Shown: positions 10,937-21,803 of the stretch, in pieces
Numbering within the stretch: position 1 is the stretch's first letter
Layout of the letters: every line of letters begins with the position of its first letter
Assembly (NCBI GenBank): GCA_033816765.1
Contig: CM066297.1
Coordinates: 434,001 to 498,000 of the forward strand
DNA: 64,000 bases
Direction of reading: 5' to 3'
Source: Nothopassalora personata
Lineage: Eukaryota > Ascomycota > Dothideomycetes > Mycosphaerellales > Mycosphaerellaceae
Program-made: the position numbers and the translations under genes
The notes under the pieces: generated by a model
Databases searched by the model: none
What the model saw: only the letters and a program-made list of their open reading frames with translations
Told to the model about the DNA's origin: nothing

Positions 10937-11326
10937 GCCATCCACATAGAAATACGTGGAAAACAGTAACTGTGTTCGGACATCGCACGACAACTACATG
11001 CAGTACTTGACGTGTGCGGAAAGAGCTCGCAGAGCTCACACCATCGCGGCGCCATGTAAGACCACTCACGTGGCTCTTTCCAGCTGAATACTATTTGCAG
11101 CGCTCCGCTGCGAATACGCTAGCCGTCCGGCATTTGTCTGAAGTGTACCAATGATGGAAGAGGCGCCTGTCGATCACCTCGGCGGTCCCCATGCGTCGGG
11201 GCGCAACAAGTCCCAAACAAGAACAAAGAATATCCGGAACTGAAATCCCAAGTTGCATAGACGCACTCAAAGATAAGAAAACCTGGTAAGAAATCAAGAG
11301 TCAACGTGCCTCTCGAATCCACCAAA
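10937..11326. other. ATG22-HsbA intergenic region
   Basis: This contains the ATG22 3' flank and the promoter of the secreted protein gene. The overlapping minus-strand ORFs (11091-11400) carry no recognisable feature. Confidence 0.5.
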
Positions 11327-11869
11327 ATGCGCGCTTTCAACCTCCTCTTCTCCGCCCCCTTAGCCCTCGCCGCCACAACCCACCCCCTCCGCAACCTCAA
11401 ACGCGACGCCCCAGACGTCTACGACGACATAACAGGCATCGACACCACCGTCCGACGTCTCACCGCCGCAGTCTCCGCCTACAACGGCGGGATTCAAGAA
11501 GCATCTCCCGTCTTCAACGCCTCCCTCGCCGTCCAAGCCATCAACCGCAAAGGCTTCGCTGACGCCAACGCGTCCCCGCCTTTCACCTCAGCTGAGTCGA
11601 AGCGCATTGTTGACCATGTCAACGATAGCGTTGGCGGGAGCATCCCGGCAGGAATTGAAGTCATCGAGGCGAAGAAGCCGTTGTTTGATCAGGCGGAATT
11701 GACGAGTCTTGTGAAGGCAACGATTGATCTTTTGAAGCTGGATCATGAGACGTTTTCGCTGGCGGTGGGGGCGAAGTTGAGTTTGGATCAGGTTGCTGGG
11801 GGTGCGGTAGCGGCGGGGAAGATTGATGCGGTTTTGCAGGGGGCGAGTCTGTTTTATGCTCTGCCGTGA
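11327..11869 (+). CDS. HsbA-type secreted cell-wall/hydrophobic-surface-binding protein
   Basis: Single exon of 180 residues. The ATG at 11327 (context CACCAAAATGC) is preferred because the 19-residue signal peptide MRAFNLLFSAPLALAATTH starts there. A dibasic KR site (residues 25-26) suggests Kex2-type pro-peptide processing. The mature part is an amphipathic helical domain (DVYDDITGIDTTVRRLTAAV near its start, ending LQGASLFYALP) with no cysteines, as in the HsbA / cell-wall galactomannoprotein family. Members coat hydrophobic surfaces or sit in the cell wall, and Aspergillus HsbA recruits cutinase-like enzymes. The specific role here is unknown. The Copia element starts 320 bp downstream. 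Confidence 0.8.
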   Translation: MRAFNLLFSAPLALAATTHPLRNLKRDAPDVYDDITGIDTTVRRLTAAVSAYNGGIQEASPVFNASLAVQAINRKGFADANASPPFTSAESKRIVDHVNDSVGGSIPAGIEVIEAKKPLFDQAELTSLVKATIDLLKLDHETFSLAVGAKLSLDQVAGGAVAAGKIDAVLQGASLFYALP

Positions 11870-12189
11870 GGCAAAAGGAGTGTACGTATGCGGGCTGGAA
11901 AGTCATTTGTGAGAAGTCTTGATCTGAAGTGTGCTATTCTGACGATTCCTCTGCTGTGCGCCTCGTGGGCCCTTTCGACGCCAGCACGCTTCTGCTTCTG
12001 AAGCAGAGGAGGCGCTCTCTCGTGGCTCTCTGGCAACTCCGATGTTCATGCAACACAGTCGATGCTCTGCTAACGCCAATATGAAATTTCTTTGGCTTTC
12101 TCTCGCGCGGACTGGAGGCTTACCTCTCGAAGCGCAGTAAGTCGACAATGCAGACTTCCCGCATGTGGAAAGTACTTGGGCCATCTCCA
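11870..12189. other. HsbA downstream flank up to the Copia element
   Basis: No gene is visible. The last five bases (CTCCA, 12185-12189) are the left copy of the target-site duplication. Confidence 0.6.
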
Positions 12190-12365
12190 TGTTGTGAATC
12201 AGGTGACCAAGGTCTATGTTAGTCAGGACTTGGCACACACACACTATATTACACTGTTTTCTGTAGCCAGATAGTCTTACACCTGGTGGCAATTTATGAG
12301 GGTTACTGATCCACCCTATCGTTTCAATCTAGAAGCTTGTACTCGTCAAATACCTATTTACAACA
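12190..12365 (+). repeat. 5' LTR of the Copia element
   Basis: Starts TGTTGTGAAT and ends TTTACAACA, an imperfect terminal inverted repeat. It is the same length as the 3' LTR and differs at about 12 of 176 positions, all transitions. Confidence 0.95.
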
Positions 12366-12380
12366 GGTTATAAGCCCGAG
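12366..12380 (+). other. Primer-binding site, iMet-tRNA anticodon-arm type
   Basis: Immediately after the 5' LTR comes GGTTATAAGCCCGAG. Apart from one G-to-A change it is complementary to the anticodon-arm region of eukaryotic initiator tRNA-Met (GGGCTCATAACC), not to a tRNA 3' end. Priming from an internal half-tRNA is known for Drosophila copia and yeast Ty5; its use here is inferred. Confidence 0.6.
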
Positions 12381-13228
12381 TGCTCCTCTGCCTATCCAAT
12401 TTAAAACCTGAATCGTCATCGAAGCTCTATTAAGGATCAGCTTGCCTTGCTAGTGGACTTAACCCTACATTTGTTTTACGGACAACAACCCAATCGATTT
12501 AAGAACTACTGCAGGAGATCGGCACTAAGCACTAGTGCTGTAGTACAGCATCTAAAAGAGCTAGACTAGGTATAGAGTTTAGAAACAACACCTCTAGCAA
12601 CCTGGTAAGATCCGCCAAGGACAACTAGATGCTTAGGAAAGGCGTGCAGTTCCAGGCATGGAAATCTATGCTGATTAGCGCACTGCTAGAGAAGGATCTG
12701 GTTAGATACGTGATCTATAATCTGGACTAGGTTGACCTAAAGTACGCTTTAAACAGGGCAGCTTATGATTAACCCCAAGATGCAGACAAGTCAGCTAAGG
12801 AATTGTATGATTTAATTAAGGCAACATACAAGCCAGTTATTACAATTGATCTATATAACACTCTAAAGGCAGTTAGGCACATTAAACTAGATGCTGCAAG
12901 ACCTAATATATTGAAGTACTATAAAGACTTTTAAGCATAGGTGAATAATAACAAGACTGCTACAGAGCAATTCATTAGATCTTCCCTAATTAATAACAAG
13001 TCAAGGCTCAAATCCTCTTTTGTCCTCCTAGATAGCATCTATAGATTGTACTTTGTTAAAGGTCTAAACTATGTCGAATAGCTTAGGACATAGAGACATA
13101 ACAATCCCCTAGAATTAACTACCCTAGAGAGAATGTTCACAACTCTTAGGAAGAAGCAAGTACCTACCACCTACAAGCCTAGCAATAGCTTTGTTAGAGC
13201 ATTCTTAAGCAAGAATGATAATAAGCAG

Positions 13229-13267
13229 TGTATATAGTGCTTATATAAGCACACTAACGCGAACTGC
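13229..13267 (+). pseudogene. Gag zinc-knuckle remnant
   Basis: In the plus frame the codons read Cys-x2-Cys-x3-His-x4-Cys, with one intervening codon now TAG. This resembles the CCHC knuckle of Copia Gag nucleocapsid (canonically Cx2Cx4Hx4C), one residue shorter. Confidence 0.6.
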
Positions 13268-15282
13268 TATAAGCAGCATCTAGAGAAGAATCCTAGGAAT
13301 AGGTCTAAGAAGGGTAAAGACACCATAAAGGATAGGGCAAAGAAGGTAAAGGGCAACAAATCCCCTAGGAAGAGGATTGCTATAGCAATTAATAACTAGT
13401 TAGACTTATCATCTAATTAGGAGCATAGCTCTAATAGTAATAGGGACTAGAGATAACTATATAGGAGGTCTAGAGTAGCTATTACAGTTGCATAACTAGT
13501 GTATATAGGAAGGACAGCAGCTGCCGCATTAAACCTAATGTTAATAGACAAAGTCTATAACATAGGCATATGCTTCTATATCTACAATAATCTTGTAGAC
13601 CTTTAGAATGTTAGGCCAAGACTAAGGCCTATATGCTTCTTATAGGCCGTTAGGCAAGGATCTCTTACAACTAAAGGAGAATTAGAGTAGGTTATAAAGA
13701 ACTATCTTAGCTAAGAGACTACCCTCCTCCTTCGTAATGTGCTTTACTTACTAGAGTTAGATGCGACACTAATCTCTATAGAACTCCTATATAAGAAACA
13801 TAGAGTTTACCTAGACAGACTATCTAAAATGCTGTTCTAGAAGGACAAGCCTATAGGCTTAGTTAAGATAATAAAAAATGTTATTGTCTTTAGGAACCTT
13901 AGGGTAAAGAGGGGTTCTAGGAAGGATAAAGACAGATTAGTACTAAAAGGACTTGCTACTCTTATATTTACTAAGCTAAGAACTAACATAGTTAGATAGC
14001 ATTAAAGGCTTAGGCATATTAGGAGCACATTACTCAATACTACAAAAGAAGCAGTTAAGGGCCTAGAAGATGTTAATACTACAGAGTTAGGGCATTATAA
14101 GACTTGTAAGCTTGTAAGGTTATAAAGAGTTGTTTTAAGAATCCCTAGGAGACCTACACTAGAGGCATTAGATAAAATCTATACTAACCTAGTTAGTCTA
14201 ATTACTCCACTCTCTTATAATGGTTACGTATATTGCCTTATGCTTACGTGTGCCAAAACTAGGATAAGATAGTACTTACCACTTCTAAAGAAAAGTACTG
14301 CTCTAATAGCAATTAAGACTTAGCTTACTATAATATAGAACTACTATAAGAAGAAACCTAAGATCTAGTTCTTAGATAGTAGTAGGGAATTTAACAACAT
14401 TGAACTTAGAACATATGCCTAATATAAAGGAATTAGATAGAATTTTGCATTACTATATACACCTAAGTAGAATAGAATTGCTAAAGCTTCGAACAAAGTT
14501 ATTATTAACAAGGCTAGAGCTATGCTTATAGACTCTAGCTTACTATAGAACCTCTAGCCCTAGGCCATGGATTTTACATGCTATATTACGAACCGCCTCT
14601 TTAACTTAATAACAAAAAATGTACTATAGATTAACTTTAAGAAGGACCTAGGAATTAATATTAAAGAGATAGACTTAAGGAATGTAAGGAGGTTTAGATA
14701 TAAAGCATACAAACATAACGACAATTACACTAAGTCTAAAAAGTTCTCTATAAGGGCGGACATATAGTAGTATATAGGATTCTAGGGTAGTTTATTAACT
14801 AACTACCTACTGTGGAAGCTATAGTAGGAGAAAGGAAAATAGGTCTATAAGATGACCTATTCCCCCTATATAACTTTTAATAAAGATTTCTTATAGAACT
14901 CGCAATACTAAATCCCTATAGGTAAGCAGGTCGCTTAGGGGGAGCAGATAGGGCAGACTGTTAAGAGCTCCTAGCTTGCTACTAGTAATAAGTATGCTGT
15001 CCTAGATAACGAGATTACCTTCCTTAGACATCCCTATAATAACCCTAAGGACCCTTACTATGAAGGTATTTACATGCCTTATAAAGGGCTACACGAGCTA
15101 GAAGCGAGTTACTAACCCTATAAACCTTTAAGGGGAGCTATGCAGCTAGAGGGGGAGCTACTATAGTATAGTAACTAACCTAAAACACAAAGGGCTTCGC
15201 AACAAGACTCCCCTAACTAAGGTTAGTCTTAGGGGGAGCATAGGATAGAAGATTTACGTCTACTATTTAGAGACACATCCCC

Positions 15283-15381
15283 CTAGCTCTAGGAACAGTC
15301 TCCTATAGAGCATACCTAGCTCTAGGAACAGTCTCCTATAGAGCACACCTAGCTCTAGGAACAATCCCCTATAGAGCATAA
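15283..15381 (+). repeat. Three 33-bp tandem repeats inside Copia pol
   Basis: Three consecutive 33-bp units start at 15283, 15316 and 15349, each opening CTAGCTCTAGGAACA, with a few transitions between copies. The length keeps frame (11 codons). They lie in the linker between integrase and reverse transcriptase. Confidence 0.9.
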
Positions 15382-17514
15382 GCCTTAGACTTTATAGTCT
15401 AAAGAGCTACACTAAGAAGACATAGCCCTAGCTATGTAAGAAGACCCTAATTAGGCTATAACACCATTCTACCCTACCCTATATATTAGCAAGAGGAAGA
15501 GAGATAGGACTTATAAGCCTATAAAGACTAAATAAGCTGAGGTCTATCCTAAGCTAACTAGGAGAAGTTTAAGATAGAATAGATCCTATTATAATTATAG
15601 CAAACTTAAGAAAGTATTCGCTATAATAGCTATAGATAATGTAAAGAAGGGGAAGCTTGTAGATCCTACTACCCTAACTAAAGCATTAAACAGACCTAAT
15701 AGAGCTAAATGGATTAGGGCAATTAGAAAGGAATTTAACTCCTTAGAAGACATAGAATATGTTGTATAGATCCTATTATAGAAAGTCCCTAAGGGCAGGA
15801 AACTGCTTATAGGAAAATAGGTCCTACACTATAAGTATCTTCCTAATAGATTTATTAAGAAGCGTAAAGCTAGATAGGTAGCAAAGGGGTTTACTTAAAA
15901 GTAAGGGATAGACTATATTAAAACCTTTGCTCTAACCCTAAGGCTACTAATAAGCAGGATTCTCCTAGCCCTATACACAGTTCTTAGCTAGAAGAGGAGA
16001 CAGATTAATGTTAAAACAGCATTTATAAACCCTAACATTAATAGACATTTATACATTAAACTACTAGAAGGGGCAGAACTTATTAAGAAAGATCTATCTA
16101 ACAAAGTCCTAGAAATTAAGAAGGGACTATATAGATTGAAACAAGCTGCAAACCTCTAGTACTATAATGCTAAGGAAGCTCTAGAAGAATTAGGCCTAAA
16201 GAGACTTAATTCTAATATATGTCTTTTTTAGGGGGAGAATCTTTTAGTTCTCCTATATATAGATAACTTTTAGATCTTTAGCGATAGTAATTAGAAGATT
16301 AACAAGTTTATTGCTAGACTAAAGAAGAAGTACTCTATTAAAACTGTTAACACCAACCTTTTCCTAGGCATGCAACTAAAGAGTGAAAAGAATAGAGATC
16401 TCTATGTCTCCTAAAAGCACTATGCTTTAGAGAAACTTTAGAAACATAGCCTAGACTTAGCTAAAAGTGTTAAGTATCCCCTTAACCGCCTATATAAAGC
16501 TCATAAAGAGCAATGCAACATATAGGATTACAATCTGTTTAACATATTAATTAGGGAACTCTAGTACCTAGCTAACTAGACTAGGCTAGATATCTCCTAT
16601 GCAATAAACTACCTAGCCAAATTCTTAGCTAATCCTTTAGTAGAACATATTGCTGCAGTAAAGCATGTTTAGAGATACATTGCTAGAACAATTAATAAGT
16701 GCCTAATCTTTAGAAAAACACAATCCCTAAAGCTAGAGATCTACATAGACTCTAATTTCTCTAGAGATCTAATAGGCAGATTAACCTTAGGACTCCTAGT
16801 TAAAATGGCTGGAAGTCCTATTATCTAGAAATCCAACCTATAGAAGGAGATAGTGCTATCGAGTACTAAAGTAGAGTATGTAGCCTTAACTAAATGCTAC
16901 AGGGAAGTAATGTAGTTAAGAAATCTACTCTATAAAACCTAGAAAATGACTAACTATAAAGCTTAAGCCTTTAAGATCTTTATAGATAACTAGTCTACTA
17001 TTAAGCTAGTTAGAGATTATACTAACCATAGAAGAACTAAGCATATTAGACTAAGGAACTATTTTTGCAGACATGTTTATAAAGAAGGCTTAATTATAGT
17101 TAAGTATATCCCTACTATATAGCAGCTTACAGATTAGCTTATAAAGCTAAAGTTACTAAACTACATTCTCTAAGGGAGGCTTCTAGAGACTAACTATACT
17201 TTCATTTGTATATAGTAAGACCTTCATTTGTTCATAAGCATTTATAAAGCAATATCTCATTTGTTTAGAGACAGTAGAGGAAAGTTTTTATTTATTAGCC
17301 TTAAGGGCTAGATTTATTTAGGGTATTACATATCTTACTATGCTTATGTAACTAGACTATAGAGAGGCCTGCTTTAGAACCGCCTTTTAAGGTAAGATCT
17401 AGTTTATTATTATAGACTCTAATTTAGGGGAGCTATAGTAACAAAACAAAAGGAAATAGAGAAGTAGACCGCCCTTACTTATAACGGCTATTTTATCCTT
17501 TAGCCCTAACTAAA

Positions 17515-18660
17515 TCACTAAGACCTAATGCAAGTACACTATCTAGACTACTACTTGCTACTAAAACTACTAGAGCCTCTAGAACCCCTCTTATAGGAAC
17601 TCGAGTTTAATATAGTACCCTCCTAAACGTTATTATTAGTGCCTAAGCGCTGTAGGAACTAACGAATTAAGGTGGTAACCTTATCCTAAGAGAGGGAGTC
17701 AGAGAATAGGAGGCGAAGCTCTAGGAGGACAGTTCTAGAACTATTACTAGGAGCCCTAGGGATGCTTAGGCGCCAGTCCACATCGCTAGGAATAAGCTAG
17801 GTAGGTAGCATCTAAAGACTATATCTAGAGGTACTTATGCTAGGAGAGTATAGAACTAGAGATAGAAAGCCCTTACGTAGAGGACTACTACGCATAATAG
17901 GAGGAGATCGACTATACTATACACTACCCTAGAATGCAGCACTAGCGGAGCGAGTATAACCTACACTAGGCTACTAGTAGGTTCTAGATAGACTAGCGGC
18001 ACTCTACTATAGGGTCCGTAGAGAGAAGAAGCTACACTTATCGTAATAATTGTTAAGAGCGCAGTTAGTACAGCAGCCCTTAAACCATCCTAGAATAGTA
18101 TAGCAGCTAGAAAAGGGAAGGTTAGATCTCTCCTTATAGCGGTTGCAGGCGCTGCCGAAGTGCTAAATAAGATAGTCTATAGCGGAAGCCTACAAGGTAG
18201 GAAGGTAGTTCTAACCACTATTAAGGTTTATAGTAATAGTATTAGAAATACGACCTTAAGGGTTAACTATTATATAATCAAAATCCTAGGTAGCCGCGTT
18301 AATCTAACCCTAGTTCGGTAGATTAGTAATACTACCCTTAGTAGTTAGAAGCTTCTTCTTATAGAAGGTAACCTTAAGGGATGCTATAGTAAGCTGTAAG
18401 GTTATATTCTTCTTAGTAATCTTACGCTTGCTCTCGATGATCTACTTAACTAGTCTAAGTGCCTTAATAAGGGTCTTACGCTTAGAGATCCTACTAGATG
18501 CAGGCAGACCCTTCCTACTATTACTAGGAGGACGCTTGTTAGGATCTTAATCGTTACTAGAGCTAGATCTACTACTAAAGACATTGCTAGTACTACTAAA
18601 CTAGTTTATAGGAGTCTACTTAACAACATCTACTATAATGCTACTTATAAGTTAGCAACA
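17515..18660 (-). pseudogene. Decayed antisense ORF between RNase H and 3' LTR of the Copia element
   Basis: On the minus strand, one frame can be followed for about 380 codons from near 18,650 to a TGA at 17515-17517. It is interrupted by about two dozen TAG and two TAA but no internal TGA, the pattern left when Gln (CAG) and Trp (TGG) codons suffer C-to-T/G-to-A change. The residue pattern is protein-like: a Ser-rich N-terminus, a Lys/Leu-rich helical stretch, then a cysteine cluster (about 18029-18150) reading KGCCTNC...KCSF, and a Ser/Leu/Arg-rich tail. The competing plus-strand frame has more TAA stops and no such motif. Whether this was an element gene or a captured host gene is unknown; I do not recognise a named family. 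Confidence 0.5.
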
Positions 18661-19111
18661 CCCTTAAAACACTATTATATATGCAGTATACCTTACTAAA
18701 AGCTTCTTAAGAAGCTTTAAGAATATATATGTAGTAGTTGTTAGGGTATGTAAGTGTATAGTAGTCTAAAAAGGTAGGAAGAGAGGTGTAAAGTAGTATA
18801 AAGCAGAGAGAGAGTTGTTTAGTGAAGAACTAGCTTCTTTTATACGTACCTACGAGGTTTATACGTTGCTGCCTAGCTAGACCTTCTTAAGCCGAGAGAA
18901 CCTTCTGTTCACTTCTAAAAGCGGAAAGATAAGGCCTAAGTGTGTCTAAGAGTAGGTCTCTTGCACATGCAAATCTAACAAGATTACTGTCCTTAGCATA
19001 TGCTTGCTTATGGCAGAAACCTAGTATCTAGAACTAGTAAAGGTGTTCGAGACTAATACAGCAACATAGGTGATATCAAGTTGATTAGACTGTCTTTATA
19101 GTAGTTAGTCT

Positions 19112-19121
19112 AAAGGGGGAG
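19112..19121 (+). other. Polypurine tract of the Copia element
   Basis: AAAGGGGGAG directly abuts the 3' LTR, the expected site of plus-strand priming. Confidence 0.85.
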
Positions 19122-19297
19122 TGTTGTGAATTAGGTAACTAAGGTCTATGTTAGTCAGGACTTAGCACACACACACTATATTACACTGTTTTCTGTAGCT
19201 AGATAGTCTCACACCTGGTAGCAATTCACAAGGGTTACTAATCCACCCTATCGTTTCAATCTGGAAGCTTGTACTCGTCAAATACCTATTTACAACA
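19122..19297 (+). repeat. 3' LTR of the Copia element
   Basis: Begins TGTTGTGAAT and ends TTTACAACA; 176 bp, colinear with the 5' LTR without indels. It is followed by the right target-site copy CTCCA. Confidence 0.95.
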
Positions 19298-19456
19298 CTC
19301 CAAGCTCAGCTCGCAAAGCTAAAGAGCCCTAAAATCATCCCGCATGCTGAGAATATCAGGTCAGTACACTGTGACACGATATCCTCTTGATACATATAGT
19401 CGACCGGCAGCTCTACAGCACAGCACACAGCCAAAGATTTTTGCATACAGCTGTCC

Positions 19457-20317
19457 ATGGCGTCCAATCACGATCAGGCTGCCCCGGAACTCACAATTTA
19501 CAGCAAGTTGGACAAGGTGTTCTTGAAGAGAAATGTTGCTGAGCATGCCGCTCATGTAGTCCCTCATCTGCAGCCTAACAGCAGAATCCTCGACTTTGGC
19601 TGTGGTGCGGGCTCGATCACACTTGATTTTGCGAGGAGGTGCCCTGAAGGAGAAGTGTTGGGCGTCGACATTAATCATGGTAAGAAGAAGCAACAGGTGC
19701 ACGATGTAGGCCCGACCTGCACTCACCTCTTTCCCAGATTCGATTGCCTTCGCCACGAAAGCAGCCCGGGCTGCCGGCCTCACCAACGTCTCCTTCCAAA
19801 CTGGCGATGTAGCATCCATGGCAGACGTGGCTCCCGACTCCTTCGACATCGTCCACGCCCATCAAGTGATGCTGCACCTCAAAGACCCCCTCTTCGCCCT
19901 CAAGTCAATGCGCCGCCTCCTCAAACCCCAAGGAGGGAGTCCTTGCCATCCGCGACACCGCCGACGCCTTCCACGTCGCCGAGCGGCCCAGTATGACCAT
20001 GTACCACGACCATGTGATCAAGATGAATCCGCAGCTCATTCAGACGGGTCGGAAAAGTCATGTTTGGGTCCATGAGGCTGGCTTCCCGTTGGAAAATATT
20101 CAGGCGGGATGTGCTGGTTGCTTGGGGTTTCTCGGGGCTGGAGGGAAGAAGACTGTGGGCGGACGGGATGGTTCAGAGTGCGAGGAAGTATGGGCCGATG
20201 ATGGGGTTGGGTGACGGTGCTTTCTATGATATGTTGGAGAAGGAGTTTGGGGAGTGGGCGGAAGATGAGGCGGCGAGGTATATGGCTATGGATGGGTGGG
20301 TGGTGGCTGTGAAGTGA
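19457..20317 (+). pseudogene. SAM-dependent methyltransferase (UbiE/class I type), broken by two frameshifts
   Basis: Exon 1 (19457-19679) and exon 2 (from 19738) join across a 58-bp intron and encode a class I methyltransferase: motif I ILDFGCGAGSITLDFA, acidic end of strand 2 in GVDIN, then GDV and FDIVHAHQVMLHL. At about 19935 the frame must move by one base (CAAGGAGGGAGTCC looks like one extra G) to continue as VLAIRDTADAFHVAERPS and MTMYHDHV. Near 20110 a second shift is needed to reach WGFSGLEGRRLWADGM and the C-terminus ending at 20317. A complete protein would be about 270 residues. Either the gene is dead or two sequencing errors occurred; the Copia insertion 160 bp upstream, probably in its promoter, favours decay. 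Substrate unknown. Confidence 0.75.
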
Positions 20318-20903
20318 GTCTTCGGAGCGGTGGCTATATGCGGTGAGCAGCGGTTTTTTTTTTCACGTGTTGCGTATGATATTGAGGGAAAGTTCTCGGA
20401 ATAGGGCGTAGATTGTGCTCCCGTCCATCAGGCCTTTGTGGCGAAGCATCAAGGGCGGCGGTCTCGCAGGCTGGGCAGTTGCCGATTACTCGGAGCGCGC
20501 TCAATCGCGTCGTGCATCTGTGATGTTAGATCACGACGATTGCACACGGTGGCTATCGATAGCATAGTGGTAAGGCTGCCTCCGGAAGGAGAGATATTTT
20601 GTTTACACATGATTGTCTAATATGTTGCTTCTACGACTCTCCGGCGCTTCATCCTTCTGGTGGCGTGAATCCGAGCTCAAGTCGAAGCGACTACCGCGTC
20701 TCCACCCTTTCTGACATCCTTACAACTCCTTCTTGCAGCTGCATAATCATCAGGATCCATCCCAGCTATGATCATCTGGTAGTTGAGCTCGGGCCTCGGC
20801 CAGCAGCTCGCGCTATCGCAGGCTATAACAACTTTTGCCATGCAATATTCGTCGACCTTTCGTGCTTTCACGTCACTCTTTGCATTCACTCACATGAACA
20901 AAC
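20318..20903. other. No gene seen between two gene relics
   Basis: Only short, featureless ORFs occur. The sequence has ordinary base composition, so RIP does not obviously extend here. Confidence 0.5.
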
Positions 20904-21160
20904 ATGGGCGAGATCAAGGCTGCTTCTTGGCAGGCAAAGAGGGATGCTGAGCTCGCAAAGATCCCACAACCCTGGAGAATTCAGGCCGAATTCCTCGCTG
21001 GCGACGAGACTTGATCCGACCATTTCCTCGAGCTGCTGATCACACAGAGCTTTGTTGCGGTCTCACTAGCCGAAGTGGTGTCGAATGGCGCGCTCAAAGC
21101 TGGAGATGTGGCTATGGCTTTCTGCAAAAGAGCTGCAGTAGCACTCACGTCTAATTAACC
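20904..21160 (+). pseudogene. N-terminal fragment of an acetamidase/general amidase gene
   Basis: An ATG at 20904 opens MGEIKAASWQAKRDAELAKIP, a start typical of fungal acetamidases. After an in-frame TGA at 21012-21014 the same frame continues ITQSFVAVSLAEVV...LKAGDVAMAFCKRAAVA, matching the helix pair before the amidase-signature core of these enzymes. Homology stops near 21155 and the catalytic Lys-Ser-Ser region is absent, so this is a truncated and interrupted remnant. Active relatives hydrolyse acetamide and other small amides. Assignment is from recognition of the N-terminal pattern only. Confidence 0.55.
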
Positions 21161-21803
21161 ATCAGGACAGCCGCCGCCATCGTGTCCGTCCTTAACCGTC
21201 CTCTACTCCCACGTCTGCAGAGAGAGTCTGCGCGCTCGACTTTGGACATCTTGATCCACTCGTTCCCCGTACCCTTGGTCTGGACCCTTTAGCAGGTCGA
21301 CACAAAGATCGATGCCAAACCGGAAAAGACGAACTCTGACAGCTATCATATCAGCGTTCAAGCACAACTGGTTAGAGGATTGCTGACGCTGATGCTGACG
21401 CTGGGACTGACGCTACGTGAGACATAGAGATGCTCTGAGGACTTATCATCTTCGATGGGGCATAGCGCTGAATGCACAAGGGAGAGAGAAGAGGGGGGGG
21501 GGGGGGGGGCTGAAGATATCCATGACCGATCGGTAGGGGACCGGACGATTCCGCGCGAGGAACCGGTAGAAGTGGTGTGTGAGGGTGCTATTCTCGCGAC
21601 TTGTACGCTTCGACACATTGCCACATTGGTGAGGGATAGGGTATAAAATGCTAGTACTACATGTTCCGTCCGTCAAGTCGTGATATGCTCCGTGCCTTCC
21701 ACATGGCAGTCAGATTGCGCCCCATAGATCCCTGCCACTGGCCGCTGATGAAGCGCCGTACAGGCCGTATACAGTCCGTTCTCTCCGATAATGTCCCCTC
21801 AAG
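21161..21803. other. Region with a poly-G run and no gene
   Basis: Contains a 17-base G homopolymer at 21493-21509 and no supported gene. Its right part is the 3' flank of the zinc-cluster gene. Confidence 0.6.

Larger units (their letters stand above)
12190..19297 (+). mobile_element. Complete, inactivated Ty1/Copia LTR retrotransposon (RIP-decayed)
   Basis: The 7,108-bp element has 176-bp LTRs (TG...CA) and a perfect CTCCA duplication at 12185-12189 and 19298-19302. Inside, in Copia order on the plus strand: gag-like region (about 12.63-13.33 kb), integrase (14.0-14.7 kb), reverse transcriptase (15.7-16.4 kb; KGLYRLKQAAN recognisable) and RNase H (16.7-17.17 kb). Every frame is broken by many TAG/TAA stops at former Gln and Trp codons, and the RT active-site segment reads YIDN. 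It is therefore non-autonomous. About 1.95 kb of additional sequence lies between RNase H and the 3' LTR and contains an antisense frame (separate entry). Insertion lies about 160 bp upstream of the methyltransferase relic. Confidence 0.95.

Noticed and set aside
12366..17200. A second, nested LTR element inside the Copia element to explain the long 3' region
   Set aside because: No internal pair of direct repeats was found between the 5' part and the 17.2-19.1 kb segment.
17528..18300. Plus-strand frame opposite the antisense Copia ORF, with ATG at 17528
   Set aside because: It has about as many TAA as TAG stops and no recognisable motif, whereas the minus frame has almost only TAG and a cysteine cluster; treated as the shadow.
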